NCBI GenBank assembly: GCA_020205615.1
Contig: CM035165.1
Coordinates: 27,749,544-27,813,543 of the forward strand
DNA length: 64,000 nucleotides
Reading direction: 5' to 3'
From: Panax quinquefolius
Taxonomy: Eukaryota > Streptophyta > Magnoliopsida > Apiales > Araliaceae
This document shows positions 47,880 through 59,600 of this stretch, piece by piece (position 1 is the stretch's first letter; every line of letters starts with the position of its first letter). The translations under genes and the position numbers were made by a program. The notes under the pieces were generated by a model. It ran no database searches. It was given only the letters and a program-made list of their open reading frames with translations, and was not told the DNA's origin.

Positions 47880-49335
47880 AAGGTTGCTCAAGCCCACCAG
47901 GCCGGAAATGATGCGTATGAAGAAGAAAGTACAAGAAGGAGCTATTCCAAAGCGAGAATTGATGAAGAAGGAATACTTGAGTCCACTCTAGACTTTGTGT
48001 CCCTAACGACTACGATTTGAAGTACAAAATTATGATGGAGGCACACAATACACCATTTGCAATCCATCTCGGAAGTACTAAAATGTATCGTGATCTTGAC
48101 ATACATTTTGGTGGAACAATATGAAGAGAGAGATTGCAAAGTTTATGTCAATGTGTTTAACTTGTCAACGTGTAAAGGCGGAGCATCTAGTACCTAAGGG
48201 TCCGTTGCAACCACTTGAGATTCCAAAATGGAAGTGGGAACACATTACCATGGATTTCAATTCTGGTCTTCCTACTACGGTTTCTCAAGGCATCAATGTT
48301 ATTTGGGTTATTGTTGATAGATTAACCAAGTCCGCTCATTTCTTGGCCGATCACGGAGACTTATTCCTTGAACGTCTTGCTAGTATGTACGTGAATGAGA
48401 TTGTGAGGTTTCATGGCATGTACGTATCCATAGTTTTGGATCGTGACCCAAGATTAACTTCAAGATTTTGGGTTAGCTTGCAAAAAGCTATATGTGCCGG
48501 ATTTGCGATTTAGTTGACATACCATCCCCAAACCAGACGGACAATCGAGAGGACTATTCAAACTCTTGAAGATCTATTAAGACTACTGTGTCCTAGACTT
48601 CAAGGGCGGTTGGGATAAGTATTTACCATTGGTGGAATTCTCCTACAACAACAGCTTATCGAGCAAGTATAGGTGTGGCTCCATTTGAAGTATTATATGG
48701 GACGAAAGTGTAAGCTCACAATATGTTGGGATGAGGTGGGCGAAGCAACATTATTGGGACCCGAGTTAGTACATATGATCACCGAAAAGATCCAAATGAT
48801 TCGATAACGTATACAAGCGACACAAGATCGACAAAAGAGTTATGCGGATCTTCATCGAAAGGACGTGGAATTTAGTATAGGGGATCATGTATTGTTGCGA
48901 TTTGCTCCATGGAAGGAGTTACAAGATTTGGGAAGAGAGGAAAGCTCAATCCACGATTTATTGGTCCATTTCAAATTCTTGACCGAGTAGGAAATGTAGC
49001 CTATAGACTCGCGTTACCTCAAAGTATGTCTCGTGTTCATAATGTGTTTCACATATATCGTATTTCGTAAATATGTGAAAGACCGAATCACGTTATAGAG
49101 TTAGAACCAGGACGAGATAGTAGAAGACTTAACGTATGAGGAGGTACTGTCAAGATTTTGGATAGGAAGGAGCATGTCCTACGCATGAAAAGGTCATACC
49201 ACAAGTTAAAGTTTTATGGAGGAATCATGCTATATAGGAAATGACTGGGAATTGGAAAGCGGAAATGAAAGCGAGGTATCCTCACCTTTCAAAAACACCA
49301 GTACGTCACGTTAATTTCGAGGACGAAATTTCATA
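47880..49335 (+). pseudogene. Gypsy integrase with chromodomain-like C-terminus, frameshifted
   Basis: The open part 48121-48513 carries the zinc-finger end (CLTCQRVKAEHL), GPLQPLEIPKWKWEHITMDF, the catalytic-core VIVDRLTKSAHFL, and a second acidic site in LDRDPRLTSRFW. Past a stop, pieces with the TYHP and [12 protein letters not shown] residues supply the glutamate. The C-terminal GPFQILDRVGNVAYRLALP and SRVHNVFHI blocks lie near 48960-49060, and a degraded chromodomain lies near 49190-49290. Intact integrases of this group insert cDNA and use the chromodomain to find heterochromatin. Several stops and frameshifts make this copy dead as assembled. Confidence 0.83.
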
Positions 49336-49346
49336 AGGAGGGAGGT
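49332..49346 (+). other. Polypurine tract of the gypsy element
   Basis: cataaggagggaggt immediately before tgtaagaccc of the second LTR. It follows the usual FEDEIS-type end of the pol frame. Confidence 0.82.
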
Positions 49347-51923
49347 TGTAAGACCCCAACTTATTATTAATGAAATTTAATTTTCTATTTTGAAATAGTA
49401 AGGGTTGATTTGATTAATGTGGATAGTTATGGGTAAAATACATAAATATTTCAAAATAAGCAAGTGGTTATAAAATATTCATTGTTGTGGGGAATATTCG
49501 TTGGGTCGTGGAATATTCTTTTCTTTGTCGGGGAATATTCGTATGTGTACTGATCTTTTATGGGGCCCATAACTGAAAGCGATTGGATGAAGAAAGCGAC
49601 AAATATAAGTTGTTTAAAAATAACAAAGATAGTTGTTATCACAATTAATCTTTGTTAAAATACTCGGTGGTTAAAACACAGTAGCACACGGTATTGCACC
49701 AATTATTGATTCTTACGTAAGAAGGCACTACTCAATAATGGTTACAGTAATTACTGTTCAATATTTTATTGATTTAATAATTATTGCGTTGATATTTTAT
49801 ATTGCTGTTGTTTCAATAATTGTCATTACACAGTATTTTTCATTATCGAAGCAATAATTCATATTATCTGAATAATATTATTAGATAACATTATTGGCAA
49901 TGTCTAAAAAGTTCTGTCTAAGGAGAGGTTTGGTCACCTAATTTGCCAAGCGATGAAAAAAATTCTTATTGGAAAACCCCTCTTTCGGGAGGGCCGCCGG
50001 TTGTCAATATTGTGATTACGTAATATTATTTGTGAATAATTAATTATTGATTCATATGATGAGGAAAATATTGATTTTATGTGGATATAGATGGAGAAAA
50101 ATTTTAATGTGACAATTGTTGAAAATTGAAATTTTATCTTTTTCTAATAAGATAATTCATTTAAATGTATTATTATATTTTAATAATATAATAATGGTGA
50201 TATTTTACAAACGAATGTGGGATATATGAGTATACGAGGAGGAAGAGTATTTTTGTTGCAATAAATGTTTAAAACATGTTAAACATGCTCGGTGGACCCC
50301 ATTTATCGATCGAAATTTGATTATAGCTTGTAAAATCGCCCGCTTGTGGATTTGGTCAATTTTTGTTTGGAATTTGGAAAAACTTTCTTTCGTAAAGTTG
50401 TAGAGAATTGAATTTCCTATAAAAAGTCGCGAGATTCGAATTTTTTGACAAAAGGGCTATTTATTATGAATTATTGAAGTTCCGAAGCTCCGAAATAATT
50501 GATTTTTGGAAGTTTTAATTATTTTTATTTAGAAAAACGTTTTTGTTGTTTATGGACATGTGTTAGGTGTTTGAGATCAGCTGGTAGGATGGCGTAGAAG
50601 ATTTATTATATATATTAATATTTTAATAAATTTTCTGCTTTGGTGTTCTAAGCATTTTCCTATAAATAGGGTGCTTAGGTTAGAATTGAAAATCACACCA
50701 GAAACTGAAGTTTTCTCTCTCTATATTATCGAGCGTATTCTTGTGAGTATTTTGAGTATTGCTATACGGTGCAAGTTCAAGTCATAGCCTATATCCGGTG
50801 TTTCAGCTAGAAGTACTGATCTTTCGAAGTAAGGGATATTATTTTTTTCGTAATGATATTATTTCTTCAATATCATTATGTTGAAATATTGATCTGAAGT
50901 TTTTATCAAATTTGGAACTTTTGGTGTTGAGTTACTATTCACGATACTCGGCATTATTCACGATACGACAATTATTCACGAATACTGACTACTATTCATC
51001 GAAAAATGAAAAATTTTCTTTTTCGTCAAAATATCTATTCTAGATACTAGCTTTGATTGTATCCATGTTTTGATCATTCTTGAATTTTACACCACTATGA
51101 TTATTTTTGAGGTATTTTTGACGTGGATAAAATAAAGTACTAATCCTTAATCCTTAATCCTTGTCATTTTGTTTCTTTGGATTCGTTTCTTTAAAAAAAT
51201 TTCATCATCCTCGGTCTTAAATGATGATATTATGGAATATCTTTGGCACGTGAAGTGCAAAAGATGAATGATTTTTCAAGAATATCTTTGGCCCGTAGTG
51301 CAAAGATGAGCAGTGTTTAGATGAACATGATTAATCGATGAATATCTTTGGCCCAGAAAGTGCAAAGATGAATATTTGATTCCAGATATATATTGATTGA
51401 TGTTACGGGGATAAAAGATAGAGCGATGAACTTTTAAATTCATACATAGAAGATAGTAGTTTGCATTCTCTACTTAACTCTTCTAATGAATTATTATTTC
51501 ATTCATGAATATTGATTTAAAATTTGTTGTCTATTGTATTCTATTAGATTTTTCCCTGTTGAAGACTAACGATAATTTGTTGTATATTATCTTAGTTATA
51601 ATATTCTTTTCTTTGGGCTAGTTGAGCTCACCCTTTTCCTTTTTGTTCCATTTTTCTTCTCGTGAGGCGAGAATATAGCGAAATTTAGCCTGGGGTATGG
51701 AATGAAGGTTCTAGAGAGAGTTGTTTAGTAGTCCTCACCATTTTTGTAAAATAATGTATCAATAAATGTGATGAGGATTTATTTGAGTATAGATATTGTC
51801 CGGAAGATAATATTTGTATTCAAACTCACGCTTTTCTTGTTGTAATAATAAAAATGTAGTTGTTTCTTTACCATGTATTGACAACTCGAGAATGGGTGAT
51901 GTATACCTATTTTGGGGGCGTCA
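49347..51923 (+). repeat. Second LTR of the tandem gypsy element
   Basis: 2577 bp, tgtaagacccc to gggggcgtca. Collinear with 42034-44597; differences are mostly one- to four-base indels at cag/ctg-like spots. Confidence 0.93.
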
Positions 51924-51927
51924 CGGT

Positions 51928-53344
51928 TGGTATCGAGCTTAGGGATATAATCTCTGGCGGAGATCGGGGAATAGAACTAGGAGGGAGAGGCGAGTAAATC
52001 CTTCGCTAGTGTGTCCTACCTAAGCTTATTTGTTAGTTGGGTGATTATATAGGGATATTATGTGATATATTGATTTCCTTAATTAACCCTTGTTTTATGA
52101 CAGTATTTGAGAATGTCGACTGAGAATATTAACAATGGAAATGAGACCGTGGAGACGCCTATACTCACCAACGAGGAGAACGTGCAACAGGCTGGCAATG
52201 TTCCTCCTGTGAACAACACCACTGAGCAGATGATGAACGAGGGGATGTTTAGAAGCTTTTTGCAGTTCATGCAAAATCAGACGAGGGAGACTCGTGTTCA
52301 AAATATAGGAGGAAATGATAGCAATTCACGGGTTGTCACAGCCAAGCAGTTCAAAGAGTTGGGACCACCAGAATTTAAGGGAAAGCCAGATCCGATCATG
52401 GCGGAAACATGGGTCAAGCAAATTACCAAGATATTCGATGTCTTGGGATGCACGGAGGAACAGAAGGTTCCATTCGCCACCTTTATGTTCCATGGCGAGG
52501 CGCATCATCTTGGTGGGAGTCGTGAAGCGCACCCATCCACCGCGACTCAAGCATGTCTTGGGAGGCGTTTGAAACTATTTAATGACAAATACTTTCCGAA
52601 AGTGTTCGTCATATGAAGGAAGTGGAGTTCATCAGATTAGAACAAAACAAACGATGGCGGTGTCTCAAGACGAGGCAAAGTTTGCGAGTTATCCGTGTTT
52701 GCACCTCATTTGGTGGAGAATAAGGAACGTGATGGCGGATGTTTTCGAGAGGTTTAAAACCCCGATAATGACAATATCTCATTTCTCATAAATTTTCTCT
52801 ATTTAGGATGTTGTTAATGAGGGCTCAATTGTTAGAAGCGAGATAACGAGTATGTTCAACCGAGGGACCATAACCAGGATCGCACCGTAGAGATAGCGAT
52901 CAACAGAATAATGATAACCCGGCGGAGAAAGAAAGCAGACGAACAAAAATGGTAACCACTCTTGTGGTAATCATGGCCATGAAAATAGAAGAAGCGAGTC
53001 GGGAGGAGATTTTAAAAAGAGAAGATTTAACAACGACTATGTGAAGACGACGGTCTTGGCAAAGAATCTGGTTCTAGGGGGAGGAGAAACGACCACCGGC
53101 CATTATATGCTATAAATGCGGGAAAGAGGGACATATCACTCCAAATCGGCCCACAATGATTCAAGGTATGCTATAATTGTGGAAAGGAAGGACATATCGC
53201 CGAGATTGTATGCAGAGCGAAACCTAGTTCAATGGGGGACGGTGACTCAAAAGATCATCTAGAAAAGTCAAAGTCAACGATTCCGGGAAGAGCGTTTGTT
53301 GTGACTGGTCAAAATGCGAGGAACCCAAACGAGGTGATCACGGG
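51928..53344 (+). pseudogene. Second, truncated gag copy after the second LTR
   Basis: It repeats the primer site, leader and gag of the first copy. The frame at 52113-52616 is the best preserved gag start in the window (MSTENINNGNETVE, RETRVQNIGGNDSNSRVVT, FKELGPPEFKGKPDPIMAET, QKVPFATFMFHGEAHH). Later parts are frameshifted. A nucleocapsid with CYKCGKEGH near 53107 and CYNCGKEGH near 53170 follows; these knuckles are better kept than in the first copy. The homology stops at gtgatcacggg (53344), where protease should begin; unrelated sequence follows. Confidence 0.85.
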
Positions 53345-54004
53345 CCAGGCCACCAAAATCTTAAGGACGACCCTGCTTCACCAAAAAAATAATAATAAAT
53401 AAATAAAAAATGCAAGTGAACCTTTCAAAATACATTCATCAAAAGATTTTGCCTTTAGTATTTTTATTGTTTTATATTAATGAACCGTTCAAAATGACAT
53501 ATTTACCCTTTTATTTTATGTACTCTATCTTATTCTTTTGAGAACAAAAAATTTTTACATTTAGTCATACTTTGGGAACAAAAGGAGTATAATTAAATAT
53601 TTTATATAAAAAAAATTAAAAATAAAAAACTTAACCCCAAAAGTAAAACTACATCGTTTTACTAAAATTTTATTACGTTCTTAATTAAGGCATGCCTTAA
53701 ATTACTTATATATATATATATATATATATATAAGTTAATTGCAAATTACACCCCGAAGTATACACCTTTTTAGAATTCGTACCCCGATACTTAAACGCTC
53801 CCATCCCGCTATCCAAAGTACACATAAGTAAACATGATGGACCCTAGTAGAACAATCTACTCAATTTATTCGCCAGAAAATGGTCACGTGTGACAATTTA
53901 ATATTTAAATAATATTTACCGTATAAATTCTGTACTTGAATTACTAAAATTGTACAAATACAGGAGAAATACTCGATTAACAAAATAAAGGTTCAAAAAA
54001 GAGG
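53345..54004. other. AT-rich spacer between gypsy and copia elements
   Basis: No coding potential. It contains a TA dinucleotide run (about 53709-53732). The words ttgcaaattacacccc..ttagaattcgtacccc at 53740-53785 resemble the terminal repeat style of Mutator-like elements, but no partner was found. Confidence 0.4.
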
Positions 54005-55653
54005 TGTTGACCTAATCATATTTTATCCTTAAGTTTTGATGATGAATTATTCGTATGCTAAATTGTTTTATGGCATTTCAGGTATCTGATGATAAGGAAC
54101 ATTTATTGGATTGAAGAGTTTTTCTTTATTAGGAAAACCAAATGTAAGGTCAATTGCATAATAATTGATTTTTTATTTAAAGACTCTAGGACATATTATT
54201 TGCATTATGTTATATGTCTTAAATGAAAGATAATTTAAAATCTAATGAAAAATGTTTTTTTAAAACTAAATTAAGTTCAGATTAATATATATCATCAAGT
54301 ACAAAAGAAATTAATATTCTACTTGATATATGTTATATGTATATTTTTCGTATGCATGCTATTATATATAGGTATACATATACTTGTGCATACACGTGGA
54401 TGCATGCCTAGAAAACTTAAAGGACGGAAGCTATATATCTTTATGATTTGTTTCATATGCGGTTTTCAAGGGGTAATCATGAATATCTTGGAACTTTGAA
54501 AACATTGATTATTGGAAACGTTGTTTGATGTCATACGCCACCTTTTATGCTATACGTCACTTTAGTTGATAACATGCCACTTTAAATATGGAGAGATAAA
54601 GTCAAAGTAAATTATGTAATGAGTTATCTCTTAAAGGTGTATTTGAAATTATCCTAACAATATAACACTAAAAAGGATTGATTCTGTTATTTGGATAAAT
54701 ATCACTTAAACGTTCACCTTCTTTGTTGTTGTGGATTTATACGTCGTTTGAATATTTGAACAAAACAAAACATATCTAATTAACGGTAAAAATATTGGGG
54801 CTATAAAAATAGTATATTTATGTATGGAAAATAGAACTCACAAAATTACTATTGCACTAATTACTGATTTTTATCGAGCAATTTTATTCGGTTGGTGCAA
54901 AACTTTGAGCAGCTAATCAATTAAATTTATGATATTATTTGAGCTGGTATTTGGTAAGATTTAATTGTTTATCTTTTTGTACTAATTGATCATTGCATAT
55001 AGTTGAGCCTTTAATTGTTAAATTGATCATTCTTGCATTGATCATAGACCTCTATATTTGTATTAAATTTTCTGTTTAGACTAAGTGTAGTCTAAAGGTG
55101 TTAATCCTAGTGGATTATAGAAAAGGTTTACAAACATGTTCAAGGAAGCAAATGTGCTTGAAGAGTGCATAGGTGCACAAGGAGCAAGAGTGCTCAAGAG
55201 AAATTAATTTTTGTAAGAATCTGTTTTGTAATCGGTGTTTATTTATAAAGATATAAATAAAGTGAGTCTCCAATACTAATTGGTATTGGACGTGGACTAG
55301 GCTATTATTATAGAGGAAATAGTTGAACCACGTAAAAAATTTTGGTGTTGATTTTACTACTTGCTTTACTTTAATTACTCACATAAGCTATTTAATTATC
55401 TTAATAATTAAAGTTTGAATATTTGCTTATTTTAAGATAATTATTTAACACCAAGTATTTTTTTTTAAATTATAAATTCAGTAGAATATTTTCTTAAAAC
55501 TAATCAGTTATTTTAGCAGACTATATTCAGCAAGCTGAATTAATCAATATAGTAGTCTAAATTTAATATCTTGATTTAAAGTTTAAAAATTGGTCATAGA
55601 TTGCTCCCACACTTATTCAATCCCCCCTTCTAAGTGTGCCTAGTTAAATTTCA
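54005..55653 (+). repeat. 5' LTR of the Sirevirus-like element
   Basis: Starts tgttgacctaatc and ends ttaaatttca, two bases before the primer site. With no second LTR the left boundary is inferred from the TG and the typical tgttgacc opening. The C-rich string cccccctt near 55622-55629 is common close to the end of such LTRs. Confidence 0.7.
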
Positions 55654-55655
55654 TT

Positions 55656-55667
55656 TGGTATCAGAGC
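55656..55667 (+). other. Primer-binding site of the Sirevirus-like element
   Basis: tggtatcagagc, a perfect match to the usual plant copia site complementary to initiator methionine tRNA. It is the only canonical copy of this motif I found in the window. Confidence 0.9.
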
Positions 55668-55769
55668 TTGGCTCTACTTATCTTGGTCTTAAAGGTGACT
55701 TGTAGGGAAAGATTCAGACATAACACAATTCAAAAACAACAATCAAGAAGGACAATCAACCAATAGACC

Positions 55770-57439
55770 TCCTTTACTGTTTGGAACAGAAAATTATAAC
55801 TTCTGAAAATTCCAAATGAGGATCTATCTTTAAAAGAGATCCTTGTGAATGGTGGGTTGTGGAGAACGGACCAGTTATTCCACGAAGAGATGATGGGACA
55901 CCAAAGATTCTGCTAGAAATGGATTCAACCAAAATCTACATGGTCTCATATGATTCAAAGGCAATGAACACACTTCTCAGCGACATGGTACAATCCGAGA
56001 TAGATAAAGTCTCTTCATGCAACACAACTAAAGAAATGTGGGATACTTTAGTGGTAAGTCATGAAGGTACTTTAAAAGTACGAGAAGTCAAGCTAAGCAT
56101 GCTTATACACGATTATAAAATGTTTAAGCTCGAAAAAGATGAAATCATCAAGCTAGCTCAAACAAGATTTCTAGTCCTTATAAACTCCTTGAAATTATTG
56201 GACAAGACTATTCCTCAAAGTGAGATCAACCGTAAGTTGCTTCGGGCTATGCCCAAATGGTTTGCTTCTAAAATCACTACTCTTCAAGATTCTGCTACTA
56301 TTTCTTCCATGAATACTTTAACTTTGTTTGGTGAATTGGAAGAATATGAACATCAGTTAAAGAGATATGATGATGAGGAGGAAACTCCTCGAAGAAAGGT
56401 CTTAGCTCTTACTGCAGATAATGAGGAAGAACTTGATGATAACTCCGATGAAGAAATAGCTATGATGTCAAGGAAACTCAAGGGGTTACTACAAAGGAAG
56501 AATAAGAGGAGAAACACTTTCAATTCGAACAAAGTCAAAGGAAAACAAACTGAAGAGACGTGCTTCGAATGTGGACGTCCTGGTCACTTCAAGAAAGACT
56601 GTTTTCAATTAAAGAATAAATGGAAAACAAACTACAAAGACAAAAAGAAGAACAAAGCCTTTATTACTTGGAGTGATGAAGAATCCGAAGTGGAGATCGA
56701 TGCTAAAGATGAGATAGCACAAGTGTGTTTCGTGGGAGTTGAAGGTGAATCTAATCAGGTATCTCTTAATGAACTAAAATCTTTAGAACAAGAAAATAAG
56801 AAGTTAAGAGAAAAGAATGCATGCTTAAAAGGATTAGTTAGTACATTAATGGATGAAGTATATTCATTAATAGATGAAAAGAAAGAAATTGAAAAGGAAT
56901 CCACATGTAAAGAAGAAAAGGTTTTGATTGCAAAGATTGATTATTTAGACAATTATAATAAAATACTTTTCAATAAGGTAAAATTCTTAAATAATGAAGT
57001 CCAAAAATTGACTAATGAGTTAAAAATGAGAGATGTGTGTATTGATGCATTTAGTGATAAATCTCCTATTAAAACGTTTCCTAATAATGAACTTCAAAAA
57101 GAAATAGACTCACTAAAATCATTTCTTGCTAAATTTGTTCAAGGTGAAGAAAATCTAAATGTCATATTAGGTAAACAAAGACCTAGTTTTGAAAGACAAG
57201 GAATTGGTTTTAATTCTATGCATAAAAAGAGTAATATGAAAATGTTAAACTCAAAGTCACGTTTTAGTTTAAATTATTTCTCTCCTTTCACAACTTGTAA
57301 ATATTGTCGTATTAAAGGTCATTTAGATATAAATTGCTTTAAGAAACGAAATAAGGTTAAAAATTTATGGATTAAAAAGAGTGATTTACTTGCTACTAAC
57401 ATAAATGGACCCAAAAAGATATGGATACCAAAAGGATGA
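55770..57439 (+). CDS. Copia gag protein, long open frame with two zinc knuckles and a coiled coil
   Basis: The frame is open from about 55859 to a TGA at 57437-57439 (526 codons). It has no ATG at its left edge; the true start lies upstream near 55770 behind a frameshift. Layout: gag core about residues 30-165 (MWDTLVVSHEGT, a conserved copia block); an acidic linker; a CCHC knuckle at 235-248 (CFECGRPGHFKKDC); a KKNKAFITWSDEESE segment; a lysine/glutamate-rich coiled coil about 300-430; and a second CCHC at about 480-493 (CKYCRIKGHLDINC). The protein would package element RNA. The frame ends at a stop just before protease, while relatives continue as one polyprotein; this is probably a single mutation or sequencing error. 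Confidence 0.85.
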
Positions 57440-58080
57440 ATTATCTTTTCTTGACAGGTATGTTTAAAGGTAAGAGTTTCATCTCAAATATGGATTCTTA
57501 ATAGCGGATGTTCTCATCACATGACAGGTGATAAATTAAAGTTCATGGAACTAAACATCAAGAAAAAGAATGGAACGGTCACGTTTGGAGATAATAGAAC
57601 CTGCGAAATAATCGAAAAAGGTAAAATTAGAAATGGCAAGGTAAGTATAAATAATGTTCACCTGGTTAACGGTCTTGAATTTAATTTAATAAGTATAAGT
57701 CAATTAATGGATAACGGCCATCAAGTTAATTTTGAAAAAGATAAATACACAATATTTCATGGTACTAACAATACTACTCTAGTTGCACAAAGAGAAGGAA
57801 ATATATATACTATTGATTTTGAGCAACAAGATGAAGAATTATGTTTTACTTCAGTACAAAATGAAGCTTATCTATGGCATAAGAGGATATGACATGTTCA
57901 TATGGATAAGTTTGAAAATTTGTAAGGAATTTTGTGAAAGAACTGCCAAAAATAAGCTTGTGAAAGGATATGACATGTTCATATGCAACAAATAATTTGG
58001 CAGTTATTTGTAAGGAATCTTGTGAAAGAACTGCCAAAAATAAAGTTTGAAAAAAAGGAATATGCATTCCTTGTCAACTG
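57440..58080 (+). pseudogene. Copia protease and pre-integrase region, broken
   Basis: The plus strand encodes WILNSGCSHHMTGDK at about 57491-57535. This is the copia protease active site, with asparagine in place of the catalytic aspartate of the DSG motif. TVTFGDNRTCEIIEKGKI, HLVNGLEFNLISISQL and EAYLWHKRI follow, which is the pre-integrase domain. Right after that, about 80 bp is tandemly duplicated (57885-57955 and 57966-58042). This interrupts the HHCC zinc-binding region of integrase and adds stops. With the active-site change and duplication this part cannot work. Confidence 0.8.
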
Positions 58081-58833
58081 GAAAACAAGTAAGAACGTCT
58101 TTTACTGCAAAGAATATGGTATCAACCTCCTCTCCCTTGCAATTACTTCATCTTGATTTATTTGGACCAGAAAGACATTCTAGTATTAATGGTAAATTTT
58201 ATGTATTTGTAATAGTTGATGATTTTTCTAGATACACATGGGTATTATTTTTGAAAACTAAGGATGAAGCATTTAAAGAGTTTGAAAGATTAATAAGGAA
58301 TCTTGAAACAAAGTATAGCTACAAACTCATTAGAATTAGAAGTGACCATGGTACTGAATTTCAAAAAGATTTCATAACCTTTTGTGATCAAAGAGGTATT
58401 AGCCATAAATTCTCAACACCAAGGACTCCTCAACAAAACGGAGTGGTGGAAAGGAAGAATAGGATTCTACAAGAGACAACAAGAACTCTATTACAAAAAA
58501 GTAAACTTTCAAAGAAATTTTGGGCCGAAGCAGTAAGTACATCTTGTTATGTTTTTAAATAGAGTACTCATTCGTCCTATTATTTTAAAAACTTCATGTG
58601 AGCTTTTGAATAATAAAATCCTAAACATAAGTTATTTCAAAATATTTGGTTCTAAATGTTTCATCTTAAATACAAGTGACAATTTGGGAAAATTTGATGC
58701 TAAGTCGTATGAAAGAATATTCATTGGTTATTCTCAAAATAGTAAGGCTTATCGCATTTTCAATATTAGAAAGTCATGTGTAGAAGAATCTGTTCATATC
58801 ACTTTCAATGATTATCAATTATTATCGAAATAA
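58047..58833 (+). pseudogene. Copia integrase core, nearly complete
   Basis: The frame 58047-58562 contains GKQVRTSF, LHLDLFGP (first catalytic aspartate, about residue 37), YVFVIVDDFSRYTWVLFLK, IRSDHGTEF (second aspartate, about residue 100) and PQQNGVVERKN (glutamate, about residue 135). All three acidic residues of the D,D-35-E triad are kept. After a stop at 58560-58562 the sequence continues in a second frame to 58833, with SYFKIFGSKCFILNTSDNLGKFDAKSYERIFIGYS and VEESVHITF, the usual integrase C-terminal block. Integrase would join cDNA to host DNA in the nucleus. The reverse transcriptase that should follow is missing. Confidence 0.88.
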
Positions 58834-58844
58834 ATGTCGATTTC

Positions 58845-59600
58845 CACTAACACTAATAATCCCAACACATTGGAAATATTTTTATCAACAAATTCATCTT
58901 TAATCAACACGAACTTATTCATCATTAATATTATAACTCACAATATTTAACAACCAGATCATTCCAAGGAAATAGGGGGGTTTTCGATAATGATTTCTCC
59001 CTATTGGCGCGCAATTAGGTGACCAAACCCCTTTTCTCGACAGAACTTTCTAGACATCGTCAATAATGCAAATAATAATATGAATAACTTTGTCGTCTCA
59101 ATTATTGATTTAATAATATAAAATATTATGCAGATGATACAATGACAATAATTGAATCAATAATATGAGAGATATTATGCAGCAATTACTGTAGCAATAA
59201 TTGAGTATAACTGAGTGACTTCTCATGTAAACATCAATAATCAAAGATACTGTACAATACCGTGTGCTACTATGCAACCACACGTATTACTGTACTTTTA
59301 CCACCGGGTAGTTCAACGGTAAAACTTTCGCCGTTATTTTTATAAAAAGATATTTCTGTCGTTTTCTAACTACGACAATACTTCCGTTGTGGGGTCCACC
59401 AATGATTGTGCCGTCGAACAAATATTTCCTGTTAAAACGAATATTCTCCGACCAATCGAATATTTTATAACAACTTGCTTACTTTGCAAAATTTATAAAT
59501 ATTACCCACAACTATAACATTATATCAAATCCATACCATAATATTCAAAAATATATTTTGAGAAAAATTAATCTTTATTCATAAAAGTTGGGGTCTTACA
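58845..59600 (-). repeat. Truncated gypsy LTR fragment, reverse orientation
   Basis: The right edge reads ttggggtcttaca, the reverse complement of the gypsy LTR start tgtaagaccccaa at 42034. The match (tagacat, ttgggtcgtgg..-type landmarks in reverse) extends through the first ~750 bp of that LTR and then stops. It is diverged from the two tandem LTRs. It sits between the truncated copia element and a Mutator transposase remnant, so it may have entered either. Confidence 0.7.

Larger units (their letters stand above)
42034..53344 (+). mobile_element. Ty3/gypsy chromovirus (Tekay/Del-like) in tandem form: LTR - gag/pol - LTR - partial gag
   Basis: A 2564-bp LTR (42034-44597), primer site, gag, protease, reverse transcriptase/RNase H, integrase, chromodomain-like end and polypurine tract lead to a second LTR of 2577 bp (49347-51923). 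Instead of flanking DNA, a second primer site and a second gag follow, broken off at 53344. This is the product expected from unequal recombination or head-to-tail insertion of two copies sharing one LTR. All coding regions carry frameshifts. No matching target duplications are identifiable because the right copy is truncated. Confidence 0.88.
54005..58840 (+). mobile_element. Sirevirus-like Ty1/copia element, truncated before reverse transcriptase
   Basis: A 1649-bp LTR, canonical primer-binding site, leader, gag, protease and integrase follow in copia order on the plus strand. Homology ends shortly after the integrase C-terminus at about 58840, where a reverse-oriented gypsy LTR fragment begins. 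Reverse transcriptase, RNase H and the 3' LTR are absent. The gag is unusually open (526 codons), suggesting this is among the younger elements here. Assignment to the Sirevirus group rests on the gag layout and the C-rich LTR end; it is tentative. Confidence 0.83.
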
